DNA of 64,000 nt from Bacillota bacterium. Lineage in GTDB: Bacteria; Bacillota; Clostridia; Acetivibrionales; DSM-1351. The translations under genes were made by a program, and so were the position numbers. Shown here one piece after another: positions 8,342 through 17,198 of this stretch (position 1 is the stretch's first letter; each line of letters begins with the position of its first letter). The stretch is taken from assembly GCA_023431385.1 (NCBI GenBank), contig JAEYWA010000018.1:12724-76723 (forward strand), read 5' to 3'. Below the pieces are notes generated by a model that saw only the letters and a program-made list of their open reading frames with translations, searched no databases and was not told where the DNA came from.

Positions 8342-8503
8342 GTGTTATTATGTGAAAAATCAAAAATATATAGTAATATTATAATTCCTGCTGGCGATTA
8401 TAAAGTAACGGGCGTAATCAAAGTTGATAAAGATGCAAAGGTAATTGGCACACCAAGAAATCATATAATTAGACATTATATTAAATTTAATACAATCGGA
8501 TAA
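8342..8503 (+). CDS. Small unknown ORF after the tailspike, possibly start-damaged
   Basis: A frame of about 53 codons with the segment IIIPAGDYKVTGVIKV and a basic C-terminus (PRNHIIRHYIKF). The AGGAGG at 8335-8340 is ideally spaced for the ATG at 8350, but that ATG is immediately followed by TGA. The coding-like frame is instead reached only by GTG 8342, too close to the ribosome site. One missing TG dinucleotide (ATGTGTGAA reduced to ATGTGAA) would explain this, making it a recently damaged gene. I do not recognise the product. Confidence 0.3.
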   Translation: MLLCEKSKIYSNIIIPAGDYKVTGVIKVDKDAKVIGTPRNHIIRHYIKFNTIG

Positions 8504-8621
8504 AAGTGTGTCACAACTACATGTGATAAAACAACTATTTGGTTCAAAAATATGGTTGTAAATCTACCAAAATAATTTACTATATTATTAATGGTGTACA
8601 TCTCCCACAACTTACAAATTG

Positions 8622-8650
8622 TTTCACTTTATACTAAATTGTGGTATAAT
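8622..8650 (+). promoter_or_regulatory. Sigma-70-type promoter of the small unknown prophage gene
   Basis: TTTCAC at 8622-8627, a 17-base spacer, and a consensus TATAAT at 8645-8650 with an extended -10 TG (TGGTATAAT). The start codon of the next gene is 33 bases downstream of the -10. The surrounding 180 bases are otherwise A/T-rich and non-coding. Confidence 0.6.
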
Positions 8651-8682
8651 TTGTGGATAATTTTTTTGGGAGGGTTATTACT

Positions 8683-8979
8683 ATGGCAGGATTAGATTCA
8701 ATGAGAGCTTTGCAAGAATTTATAAAGTACTATAATTTATTTGATGTGGACAGGATTTCTGCAAAAATTGCCGTAATAAAAAATGGAAAGTTAATTCACA
8801 ATAATATACTTACGATATACATTCAAAGAAATTCTTATGGTGGTTGGGTTTTAGGAGTAGAAGACATAAAACCTATTATTAAATATGAATCATTTAATAC
8901 AGATTTTCAAGATATGTATTTTGAAAATGGAATTTTAACAGTATATAGTGATGGATGTGAAATTAGCATTAGTGTTTAA
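8683..8979 (+). CDS. Unknown 98-residue protein, moron-like gene
   Basis: The ATG at 8683 has a strong ribosome site, GGGAGGG, 8 bases upstream. The product is soluble, has no signal peptide or membrane segment, and reads as a mixed alpha/beta domain: an N-terminal helix (SMRALQEFIKYYNLF), then beta-type segments (AKIAVIKNGKLIHNNIL, YFENGILTVYSDG). I do not recognise a family. It has its own promoter (8622-8650) and an intrinsic terminator (9037-9070), and sits between tailspike and lysis genes. That arrangement is typical of morons: phage-carried genes expressed in the lysogen, often for superinfection exclusion or host conversion. Function here is unknown. Confidence 0.6.
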   Translation: MAGLDSMRALQEFIKYYNLFDVDRISAKIAVIKNGKLIHNNILTIYIQRNSYGGWVLGVEDIKPIIKYESFNTDFQDMYFENGILTVYSDGCEISISV

Positions 8980-9036
8980 TTAGAATTAATCTAATACTAG
9001 AAAAAAAGTATATAAATTTCGATAGATATCTCATAT

Positions 9037-9070
9037 AAAAGACCTTTACTATTCAGAGAAGGTCTTTTTA
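9037..9070 (+). terminator. Intrinsic terminator after the moron-like gene
   Basis: AAAAGACCTT (9037-9046) pairs perfectly with AAGGTCTTTT (9059-9068) and runs into a T-rich tail. It separates the small unknown gene from the lysis cassette. Confidence 0.8.
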
Positions 9071-9214
9071 TTATGCACAAAAAAATAGACTACCCTGTTC
9101 CTATCCAAAGTAGCCATGAGTTGTGGAATATATAATTTTAAACTTATTCCAAATTGTAACAAATCAATAGTAAATTGTAAATATATGTTAAATAAATGAA
9201 GATGAGGTGGTAAA

Positions 9215-9505
9215 ATGTCAGATTACAATGAAAAATTATGTGATGAAAAACATAATGGCATCAAGGAAAAGTTGCAGGTTATAGATAAGAGACTTGATAA
9301 TCACTCTGACGATATCAAGAAAACAAATACAGAGGTTCAAGACCTCAAGGAAGTCCTGATTGAAGTTAAAGAACTTAATAAAAGAATGATTGACAATAAC
9401 AATAATAATACAACAGTAAAAACTAGTAATAAAGCAATGTGGGGAGTAATTATAGCATCATTCTTAACATCAGCCAGCAGTGTTATTGTCGCTTTAGTAA
9501 AGTGA
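9215..9505 (+). CDS. XhlA-like holin-associated membrane protein
   Basis: A 96-residue protein with a long charged coiled coil (about residues 10-60, heptad-like VIDKRLDNHSDDIKK and VQDLKEVLIEVKELNKRM), an Asn-run linker (NNNNN), and one C-terminal membrane segment (MWGVIIASFLTSASSVIVAL). This matches haemolysin XhlA-type proteins, which act with a holin and endolysin in phage lysis cassettes. It lies 13 bases before the endolysin gene. Start ATG 9215 has GAGGTGG upstream. Confidence 0.75.
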   Translation: MSDYNEKLCDEKHNGIKEKLQVIDKRLDNHSDDIKKTNTEVQDLKEVLIEVKELNKRMIDNNNNNTTVKTSNKAMWGVIIASFLTSASSVIVALVK

Positions 9506-9518
9506 GGATGGTGAGAAT

Positions 9519-10097
9519 ATGAGTAAAGTAATTTTTAAACATAAAGACAAAGCATACATATATAAGCCATTATTAGATGCTGTAAATAAGCTATGTGCTG
9601 ATTATAGAAAAGACTGTACCTGTGTAGCTGGATATCGTTCATTAGAGTGTCAAAAAGCTACTAATGCTATGGTACTTAAAACACGTAAAGGTGCTTATCA
9701 ATTACCCGATGGTGCTGTTTATACTGGTACAGGAGCAAATAGGAAGTGTTGGGCAGCGGCTTACGGACAGAGTAATCACTGCTATTGTATTGCTATGGAT
9801 ATTGATGATGAATGGTTTAAGGCTTTGACTAATGTACAATTAAAGAAGTATGGACTCATAAAATCTGTACCGCATGAACCTTGGCACATTACATTGATAG
9901 AACTGGTTGGGATTAGTCAGGAAAAGAAAATTCAGATTAGAGACAGTGTTTTAAAGGGTAAAGGTGATGATATGACTATAAAAGAGTTTCAGGCGATAAC
10001 TGGTTTGGTTGCTGATGGTATTGTTGGAGCTAAGACTATTGCTAAAGCTAAAGAGGTACAAGAAGTAATAAGTCAGATATTGAAGGGGGTTAAATAG
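9519..10097 (+). CDS. Phage endolysin, M15-family peptidase with C-terminal binding domain
   Basis: 192 residues. The first 130 form a D-Ala-D-Ala carboxypeptidase / L-Ala-D-Glu peptidase domain of the VanY-like M15 type that cuts the stem peptide of peptidoglycan. Zinc ligands are recognisable in SNHCYCIAMDID (His and Asp) and EPWHI (His), with the substrate-side motif AGYRS. The glycine usual in the SxHxxGxAxD motif is Cys here, and the domain is rich in Cys. Residues about 148-185 (MTIKEFQAITGLVADGIVGAKT) are a single peptidoglycan-binding repeat. There is no signal peptide, so release needs the holin encoded 1 base downstream. Confidence 0.85.
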   Translation: MSKVIFKHKDKAYIYKPLLDAVNKLCADYRKDCTCVAGYRSLECQKATNAMVLKTRKGAYQLPDGAVYTGTGANRKCWAAAYGQSNHCYCIAMDIDDEWFKALTNVQLKKYGLIKSVPHEPWHITLIELVGISQEKKIQIRDSVLKGKGDDMTIKEFQAITGLVADGIVGAKTIAKAKEVQEVISQILKGVK

Positions 10098-10098
10098 T

Positions 10099-10281
10099 AT
10101 GAAACAAAATAGGTTAAAGAGTTGGGGGTTATGGCTCAGTGTAGCTGCCTTAATTGGGTTTGTAACAAAAACATATCTGGGTTATGAAATTCCTGAGTTT
10201 GATACATTGGTAAATATGATACTTGTTGTATTAAGCGGTTTTGGGATAATAAATAATCCTACAGATAAAAAGAGTATATAA
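10099..10281 (+). CDS. Phage holin (small, two membrane segments)
   Basis: A 60-residue protein with two hydrophobic segments, WGLWLSVAALIGFVTKTYLG and FDTLVNMILVVLSGFGII, joined by an acidic IPEFD turn and ending in a polar FGIINNPTDKKS tail. This pattern is typical of phi LC3-type holins, which form the membrane lesion that lets endolysin out. It begins 1 base after the endolysin stop, in an operon with the XhlA-like gene. Confidence 0.8.
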   Translation: MKQNRLKSWGLWLSVAALIGFVTKTYLGYEIPEFDTLVNMILVVLSGFGIINNPTDKKSI

Positions 10282-10289
10282 TGAAGTGG

Positions 10290-10336
10290 ATTTAAGTATG
10301 GGGTACTATTACGGTATCCCTGCTTAAATTTTTTTC
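10290..10336 (+). terminator. Terminator at the end of the lysis cassette
   Basis: ATTTAAG (10290-10296) pairs with CTTAAAT (10323-10329), with an inner GGGGTAC / GGTATCCC-type stem, followed by T7. It closes the late operon and isolates the integrase gene. Confidence 0.7.
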
Positions 10337-10430
10337 GCTAATTTTGTGAGGATTGGAAAATTATTGATAATAACATGACGTGATGATATATTAGTATGTG
10401 TAAACAAATTCAAACACAAGAGGTGATATT

Positions 10431-12023
10431 ATGAAAGAGCTTGCTGTAGCTTATGCAAGAGTTTCAAGCAGAAGCGATAACCAACTAAATTCAATAGAAA
10501 ATCAAAAAATATATTTTGAGAAAGAAATAGCGAACCAGAAAAATATTAGGTTAATTCATGTTTTTGCTGACACAAAAACAGGTAGAAGTTTAAGAAGACC
10601 ACAGTTTGATGAAATGTTACAAAGAGCTGGATTAAAGTTTGAAAATAAGTGGATTGCTACTAACAAAGAACCAGAATTCCAATGGATATTTATAAAAGAT
10701 ACGAGTAGATTCGCTAGAAATAGCATGAGCTGGGATATTATTAATACCTTAAGAGAAAAAAAAGTATATATTTACTTCTGTCAACAAGGAATAAGCACTA
10801 AAGATATAACAGGAGATTTAACAATAAAAATTCTTCAAATTATGGATGAATCAGAATCAACCTTACGTTCTTCCAAAGTTAAGTTTGGATTGGATATGGC
10901 TAAAAAACAAGGTAAAGTAAGAAGCAATCACAATATATATGGATTCACATATGAAAATGGTGAATTAAAGAAAAATGAAAAAGAAGCAAAAATAATAGAG
11001 GAAGCTTTTGATCTATATGTAAATTATAACATGGGATTTAGAAAGATATGCCAAATATTCGACAAGAAAAATTACACAACCAGAAGTGGTAGCAAATGGC
11101 AAGAGAACACACTGACAAGAATGTTTCAAAACGAAAAACTATATGGTGGTAATAATAATCTAAAATGGGAAGCTTTAGGTTTAGACAAAAAACAACGTAA
11201 AATAAGGCCTGATTATGAAGCACCTATCACAAATAACATTGATGAAATTATTCCATTTGATACATGGAAAAAGGCAAATGATATATTAAAAGAAAGAACA
11301 AAGGGAACAAAAGGTCTTAACAGGGGGAAAGGTGAATGGGCAGGTAAATTAATATGTGGACATTGTGGAAAATCTTACATTCGAAATAGCACACCATCTA
11401 GAGGAGATGGTAGAGTTTGGTTTGTTTGTTCTGATAAAAAGAACAGAACCCAAGAAGTATGTAGTTCAAAAAATGTTCAAATGTGGCAGTTTGAAGAATT
11501 GCTAAGTAAATTCGAAAACAAAGAATATAACCAAGCTATGTATTATGATTTGCATAAAATATACAATAGAGGATTATTAATAAAAAGTGTTCTATTAAAA
11601 AAACAATTTCAATATGAAGAATTGCTAAAAGATTTAGATGCTACCGATAATGCTATAAGCGAATTAAATTTGGCTATTATCAATGTAAATGATAGATTAA
11701 ATAGAGGTAAAATATCAGAAGAAATGTATGATAATTTTATAGAAGAATATGAAACGGAACTAATCCAAAAAATTGAGTATAGAAAGCACCTCGATGATAA
11801 ACCATTACAAGTTAGAGAGTATTTATTAAAACTTGATGATTTCTTAGTTAAATATGAAGCATGTAACAAAATTATGTTGGATAAACAATATACCAGGAAA
11901 GATATTCACGAAATAATATTCTATACAAATGAGAATATAGTAACACCGAAATTTTATACGTATGATTACCATGAATTAAGTAAAGACGCTAATGATTTAA
12001 TCAACAATATATCAAAAATTTAG
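10431..12023 (+). CDS. Large serine recombinase (phage integrase)
   Basis: A 530-residue large serine integrase. The N-terminal resolvase domain contains YARVSSRSDNQ, with Ser12 the likely nucleophile, and KDTSRFARN of the catalytic fold. A Recombinase domain follows (about residues 165-280: GFRKICQIFDKKNY and a KLYGGNNN region), then a zinc ribbon (CGHCGK near 309-312, later VCSDK and VCSS) and a coiled coil (about 370-440) of the type that controls integration versus excision. The ATG at 10431 has AGAGGTG upstream. The gene ends at the phage/chromosome junction, and its TAG is within about 20 bases of comEC sequence, as expected for an integrase next to its attachment site. Confidence 0.9.
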   Translation: MKELAVAYARVSSRSDNQLNSIENQKIYFEKEIANQKNIRLIHVFADTKTGRSLRRPQFDEMLQRAGLKFENKWIATNKEPEFQWIFIKDTSRFARNSMSWDIINTLREKKVYIYFCQQGISTKDITGDLTIKILQIMDESESTLRSSKVKFGLDMAKKQGKVRSNHNIYGFTYENGELKKNEKEAKIIEEAFDLYVNYNMGFRKICQIFDKKNYTTRSGSKWQENTLTRMFQNEKLYGGNNNLKWEALGLDKKQRKIRPDYEAPITNNIDEIIPFDTWKKANDILKERTKGTKGLNRGKGEWAGKLICGHCGKSYIRNSTPSRGDGRVWFVCSDKKNRTQEVCSSKNVQMWQFEELLSKFENKEYNQAMYYDLHKIYNRGLLIKSVLLKKQFQYEELLKDLDATDNAISELNLAIINVNDRLNRGKISEEMYDNFIEEYETELIQKIEYRKHLDDKPLQVREYLLKLDDFLVKYEACNKIMLDKQYTRKDIHEIIFYTNENIVTPKFYTYDYHELSKDANDLINNISKI

Positions 12024-13678
12024 TGAGGATTTTGAACACTCACATCATGGTAGCTTCCGGCATGAATGTGGCATTTATCATTCTGCCCCTTTTGTTTTTA
12101 TTTAAAAGATTAAATGTTGGCAACAGGGCCTCAGGTGCTATAGCAATATTTGTACTTATACTTTTTGTTTTTGTTACCGGTTTTTCAGCTTCGGTGGTCC
12201 GGGCAGTGATTATGGGCATAATAATATTAGTAGGAAAGATTATTATGCGTGAGCCGGACATCTATACGAGTATTTCAGCAGCAGCTCTTATAATTTTAAT
12301 TATAAACCCGTTTATTATTTTTGATATAGGTTTTCAGCTTTCCTTTGGGGCAACTCTCTCTCTGGTTATGTTTTACCCTGTGATAAAAGTAGGCGTTTCT
12401 CAGATGCGGATCCCAGAAATCATTTCAGATACTCTTGCTGCTACACTTGCAGCGCAAATTGGAGTAATACCCATAACACTTTACTATTTTAACAGTCTTT
12501 CAATCATATCTGTTATATCCAATCTGTTAGTAGTTCCGATGGTTCAAATAATAACAATAATAGGTTTTATAATGGTTTTTGCAGGATTAATAAATATTAA
12601 TTTGGCTGTACTTATAGGCTATATAAATAACACTTTTTTATCCTTTGTTCTCTTTGTAACTGAAACGTCGTCGAAGGTTCCCTTTGCTTCGATAAAACTT
12701 CCCACACCTCCCATGTGGATGATTATTACTTATTACGTATGGATTATATATATGTTTATTGCAAGAGAAAGACTCAATCGCTTACGAGGATTTAAAAAAG
12801 TAAAATGGGCTGTGGTAATATTATTAGCTGCTAGTTTACTGATTGTAAAAATAATTCCCAAACCTATTGAAATAACCTTCCTGGATGTAGGACAGGGGGA
12901 CGGTGCATTTATAAGAACGGCACATGGGACGAAGGTATTAATAGATGGTGGAGGAAGGGAGGCCGGCTCAAAGTCTTCATTTGATATAGGTAAATCGGTT
13001 ATGGTACCATATATTTTGGATACCGGTACTAAAAGTATTGATATCGTTATAGCAAGTCATGGCCATTCCGACCATACTGAGGGGTTAGAAGCAGTATTGG
13101 AGGAAATCAAGGTGGAAATGCTTGTACTACCGGATACTGACGGGAATGGCTTCGAAAAGCTAAAAAATATATGTACTGGAAAAGGTATAAAAATAGAACT
13201 TTGTAAAAAAGGTGATATAATAAAGCTGGATAACGAGACTAGATTTGAAGTGATGAATCCGCTGGAGTTTTCAATGGACGAATTATCACAGCTGTCTTTA
13301 AATAACAGCTCATTGGTGCTAAAATTAATATACAAAAAATTCAGTGTCCTATTTACCGGAGACAGTGAAATACCTGTTGAAGAAAGACTCGTTGGATCAC
13401 AACTAAATCTTCAGTCGGATTTAATCAAGGTTGGTCATCATGGTTCAACGACTTCAAGCAGTACTGAGTTCATTGAAAGGATTAATCCTGGATATGCAGT
13501 AATTTCCGTAGGCGAGCACAATAAGTTTGGTCATCCGTCACAATTTGTTGTTGACAGGTTAACCGAAAAGAATATAAAACTATACAGAACAGATGAATCG
13601 GGGGCCGTAACAGTTAAAAGCTACGGTAGAGGCTTAAAGGTAAGTACAATGCTACCGTACTGCCCAACACTACAATAA
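12023..13678 (+). pseudogene. comEC: 3' fragment of comEC disrupted by the prophage
   Basis: The DNA-uptake channel protein ComEC, missing its N-terminal OB-like domain and the start of the competence domain. What remains starts at the THIMVASGMNV motif, continues through several membrane helices (about residues 5-260), and ends with the metallo-beta-lactamase-like domain (FLDVGQGDGAFI, IASHGHSDHTEG, VGHHGSTTSS). A GTG at 12023 overlaps the integrase stop but has no ribosome site. Upstream, the frame hits TGA at 11993. The fragment is thus probably not translated as a functional protein in the lysogen; precise excision would restore comEC. The coding sequence itself shows no internal stop or frameshift. 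Confidence 0.85.
12024..12045. other. Approximate prophage right attachment junction inside comEC
   Basis: Phage coding sequence ends at 12023. ComEC-type coding sequence is recognisable from about 12038 (THIMVASGMNV, equivalent to the conserved xxHLLAVSGxxV motif). The crossover must therefore lie in roughly these 22 bases. The exact 2-base core cannot be fixed without the left junction or an uninterrupted relative. Confidence 0.5.
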
Positions 13679-13704
13679 GTGAATTATATCAGAGGTGATA
13701 GATT

Positions 13705-14733
13705 ATGAGTTTGGAAATCCTTAAAAAGCAGATAAAAGAAGAAAAACTAATTAATATTTATCTGTTTACAGGTGCCGAAGAATATTTGAAAAAATATTAT
13801 ACCAATGCAATCACCAGGCTTATAGTTGAGGAAGATTATAAAGAATTTAATTTTATTACAATTGAAGGAAAAACAGACACGGATACAATTATTTCAAACT
13901 GTGAAACCTTACCAATGTTCAGTGAGAAAAAACTGGTAATTGCTAAAAATACAGGTCTTTTTAAGGCAAAAAAAGGAGAAGGAGCGAATCCGGGAGCTGA
14001 TAAAAAGTCAGGAAAGGACAAGCTGTCCGACTATCTTGAAAATATGCCCGATTATACCTGTCTGATTTTCATAGAAAGCGAAATTGACAAGAGAATCAAG
14101 CTTGTTAACACAATAAAAAAGTGCGGATTAATAGTGGAGATGGATTACCAGAAACCCGCTGACCTTGTTAAGTGGGTGGTTAAAGTTATTAAGAGCTATA
14201 ATAAGAATGTCGATCAGATGACTGCCTCATATATAGTTGAAAACAGTGAGTATTCAATGACGGAATTGCTGAATGAAATTGACAAGCTTATAAATTATGC
14301 AGAGGGTAAAAACGATATTTCCATTAAAGATGTAGAAAAAGTATGTAATAAGACTATTAAAAGCAGAATATTTGACCTTACTGATGCAATTTCCGAAGGT
14401 AATAATTCTAAAGCACTTTCATTACTAAATGATATGGCAGCTTTGAAGGAACCTATGCAGAAGGTTTTGTTTATGATTGTCAGACAGATAAGGATGGTTT
14501 ACAGGATAAAGCTTTTAAGAAATCAGGGAGTAAGGGAGGATGCCGCTGCAAAGCAGCTGGGATTAACGCCCTTCGTAGCATCCAAGGTTATGAATGTCAG
14601 CCGAAATCTGGACATCAAAGTTTTGGAAAGAGCTATGTACTACAGTCTGGAACTTGATGAGTCAATAAAAACAGGAAAAATATCAGACCGGATAGCTATT
14701 GAATTATTAATAGCTTCAATGGGGTTAAAGTAA
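13705..14733 (+). CDS. holA: DNA polymerase III delta subunit
   Basis: 342 residues matching HolA/YqeN, the clamp-loader subunit that opens the sliding clamp. The N-terminal LINIYLFTGAEEYLKKYY is the family's opening motif (YLFxGxEE), followed by an AAA+-like fold and the C-terminal region ending DRIAIELLI. Location right after comEC is the usual Firmicute order. A Gly/Lys-rich insertion (KKGEGANPGADKKSGKD, about residues 90-107) is a surface loop. The ATG has AGAGGTG upstream. Confidence 0.9.
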   Translation: MSLEILKKQIKEEKLINIYLFTGAEEYLKKYYTNAITRLIVEEDYKEFNFITIEGKTDTDTIISNCETLPMFSEKKLVIAKNTGLFKAKKGEGANPGADKKSGKDKLSDYLENMPDYTCLIFIESEIDKRIKLVNTIKKCGLIVEMDYQKPADLVKWVVKVIKSYNKNVDQMTASYIVENSEYSMTELLNEIDKLINYAEGKNDISIKDVEKVCNKTIKSRIFDLTDAISEGNNSKALSLLNDMAALKEPMQKVLFMIVRQIRMVYRIKLLRNQGVREDAAAKQLGLTPFVASKVMNVSRNLDIKVLERAMYYSLELDESIKTGKISDRIAIELLIASMGLK

Positions 14734-14800
14734 TTAAGTCAAAGTGCATTAAAGTGAATTAAAGAAAATAACTATCAGGTATATATTGTGGGGGTCTAAA

Positions 14801-16564
14801 TTGGAGAAGTGGATATTAAGGAATCCTAAAAATGACTTTGATGAAATGTCATCTGAGCTAGGGATTAGTCCTTTGCTGTGCAGAATTTTAGTTAACAGGG
14901 GAATTTCGGATTATCAAACAGCAAGAAACTTTATTAGATCAGAAACATCTGATTTGTTTGATGCCGAGAAAATTAAGGACCTTGAAAAAGGTGTAGACAT
15001 AATAATCGAAAAAATTAAAGATAGCCGGAAGATTAGAATAATAGGTGACTATGATGTGGATGGAGTTATTAGTACATTCATTCTTTATAAGGCCTTCTGC
15101 AGATGTGGTGCCGAGGTGGATTATACCATACCTCACAGGATATTTGATGGCTACGGGATAAATAACAGTCTGATTGATAAGGCAAAGGAGGATGGTATTG
15201 ATACAATAATAACTTGTGATAACGGTATTGCAGCCTCCGAGCAAATCAAGCATGCCAAAGCAGCAGGTGTTACCGTTGTAGTAACAGACCATCATGATGT
15301 ACCCTTCATTGAAAATGACAACTGCGAGAGAGTTTACATACTACCAGATGCGGATGCAGTCATTGATATAAAACGAGCAGATTGCGAATATCCTTTCAAA
15401 TTATTGTGCGGTGCTGGCGTAGCCTTCAAATTTGTTCAGATGTTGTATAGGAAAATGAATGTCCCCGAAGCCGAATGGGAGGAATTTTACGAATTTGTCG
15501 CAATTGCTACGGTATGTGATGTTGTTGATCTGGTGGGAGAAAATAGAATCCTCGTAAAAAAAGGACTTTCAGTTATCGGGCATACTGAAAACATCGGGCT
15601 GAAAGCGCTGATGAAGCAAACCGGTATTTATGGTAAAGAAATAGGAGTTTATCATCTTGGCTTTATAATCGGGCCGTGTATAAACGCTTCCGGAAGATTG
15701 GATTGGGCTGAAAAGGGTCTGAAAATGCTTTTGAGTACCACAATGGAAGAAGCTGAAATGCTGGCGTTGGAACTGCACGAACTGAATAACGAAAGAAAAA
15801 CCATGACTCTGGCAGGAGTGGAAGAGACCGTTGCGACTATTGAAAGCAGTAGCCTGAAAAACGATAAAATACTGGTGGTTTACAAACCGGATATTCATGA
15901 AAGCATTGCAGGCATAATAGCCGGAAAAATACGTGAGAAGTATAATGTTCCCACTTTTGTCATAACTGATGCTGAAAACGGAGTTAAAGGCTCAGGAAGA
16001 TCAATAGAGGAATACAATATGTTTGAGGGTCTGCTCAAATGCAGGGAATTGCTCACTCGGTTCGGGGGACACCCGATGGCGGCAGGTCTCAGTCTTGAGC
16101 GGGATAATCTAGAACTGCTCAGGAAGCAGCTCAATGAGACTGCAACCTTGACTGAGGACGACCTTATACCAAAGGTGTATATAGATGCGAGAGTTCCTCT
16201 GTCAAAAATAAACCTCAAGGTAGCAGAAGAACTTTCGTTGTTGGAGCCCTATGGGAAAGGCAATTCAAAGCCTCTTTTTGCTGAAAAGGATATTTCGATT
16301 ACAAAAGCAACAGTACTGGGCTCGGAAAAAAATGTACTCAAGCTAAGGCTTTTGGTGTCTCCAGGAAGGTATCTCGATTGTATTTACTTTGGTAATATAT
16401 TTAATTTTGATGATTATATTAGCGGTAAATATGATTCCGGGGAGCTGGCAAAGCTTTATTCCGGTCAACCAAACGCTGTTAAGCTGGATTTGGTATTTCA
16501 GATTGATATTAACGAATATAACGGAAATAGAAATGTACAACTGATAATGCAGCACTATAGATAA
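14801..16564 (+). CDS. recJ: Single-stranded-DNA-specific exonuclease RecJ
   Basis: 587 residues from the TTG at 14801, which has GGGGG 6 bases upstream and gives the family start [12 protein letters not shown]; the frame is open to 14786 but without a ribosome site. RecJ degrades ssDNA 5' to 3' in recombination and mismatch repair. DHH-family motifs are visible: [12 protein letters not shown] (about residue 75), DHHDV (about 160), then the DHHA1 motif [12 protein letters not shown]...FGGHPMAAG (about 390-430) and a C-terminal OB fold ([14 protein letters not shown]). All key acidic and His residues are present. Confidence 0.93.
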   Translation: MEKWILRNPKNDFDEMSSELGISPLLCRILVNRGISDYQTARNFIRSETSDLFDAEKIKDLEKGVDIIIEKIKDSRKIRIIGDYDVDGVISTFILYKAFCRCGAEVDYTIPHRIFDGYGINNSLIDKAKEDGIDTIITCDNGIAASEQIKHAKAAGVTVVVTDHHDVPFIENDNCERVYILPDADAVIDIKRADCEYPFKLLCGAGVAFKFVQMLYRKMNVPEAEWEEFYEFVAIATVCDVVDLVGENRILVKKGLSVIGHTENIGLKALMKQTGIYGKEIGVYHLGFIIGPCINASGRLDWAEKGLKMLLSTTMEEAEMLALELHELNNERKTMTLAGVEETVATIESSSLKNDKILVVYKPDIHESIAGIIAGKIREKYNVPTFVITDAENGVKGSGRSIEEYNMFEGLLKCRELLTRFGGHPMAAGLSLERDNLELLRKQLNETATLTEDDLIPKVYIDARVPLSKINLKVAEELSLLEPYGKGNSKPLFAEKDISITKATVLGSEKNVLKLRLLVSPGRYLDCIYFGNIFNFDDYISGKYDSGELAKLYSGQPNAVKLDLVFQIDINEYNGNRNVQLIMQHYR

Positions 16565-16658
16565 CTTAATAATAAAAATGTATGTTGTAAGTATTAGTTT
16601 CTTTAATTATAATAATATCATTACACAAATTCAGTACCATAAAGAGAGGTTTATTGAA

Positions 16659-17174
16659 ATGGACTTAAAAACAAAGCTGAGACACGTTATGGATTTTCCC
16701 AAGGAGGGAATTGATTTTATTGATATTACTACTGTACTTCAAGATCCGGAGGCCTTTAAAGAGTGTATGGATTCCTTCAAGGAGTATGCTGAACAGCTGG
16801 GGGATTTTGATATAATTGTGGGCTCTGAGTCCAGAGGCTTTATATTTGGTGCACCTCTGGCTTATCAGATGGGAAAAGGCTTTGTTCCTGTCAGGAAGAA
16901 AGGTAAGCTTCCATATAAAACTATAAGAGTGGAATATGACCTTGAATACGGAAAAGATGTTTTGGAAATGCATAATGATGCAATAAAACCGGGACAGAGA
17001 GTGCTCATTGTTGATGACCTGCTGGCAACCGGAGGTACTACGGAAGCAAACATTAAGCTGGTAGAACAGCTTGGCGGCAAAGTAGCCGGAATAATTTATT
17101 TTATAGAACTCGGCTTTCTGGAGGGCAGAAAGAAATTAGAAGGTTATAGGGTTAACTCAATTGTAACATTTTAA
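16659..17174 (+). CDS. apt: Adenine phosphoribosyltransferase
   Basis: 171 residues from the ATG at 16659, with AGAGAGG about 9 bases upstream; the frame extends to 16578 but that part is A/T-rich and not Apt-like. Apt salvages adenine with PRPP to make AMP. The start [20 protein letters not shown] is typical, [10 protein letters not shown] is a substrate loop, and the PRPP-binding motif [14 protein letters not shown] is intact (about residues 115-130). Length matches the family. It lies between recJ and rsh, a common clostridial order tying purine salvage to the ppGpp gene. Confidence 0.95.
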   Translation: MDLKTKLRHVMDFPKEGIDFIDITTVLQDPEAFKECMDSFKEYAEQLGDFDIIVGSESRGFIFGAPLAYQMGKGFVPVRKKGKLPYKTIRVEYDLEYGKDVLEMHNDAIKPGQRVLIVDDLLATGGTTEANIKLVEQLGGKVAGIIYFIELGFLEGRKKLEGYRVNSIVTF

Positions 17175-17198
17175 AATTCATCGTGTCGAGGAAGACTA

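Noticed and set aside
8509..8528. Imperfect palindrome TGTCACA...TGTGATA as an operator of the moron-like gene
   Set aside because: It lies over 90 bases upstream of the promoter and has a mismatch and a 6-base spacer. Its likeness to the TetR site at 46778 is probably chance.
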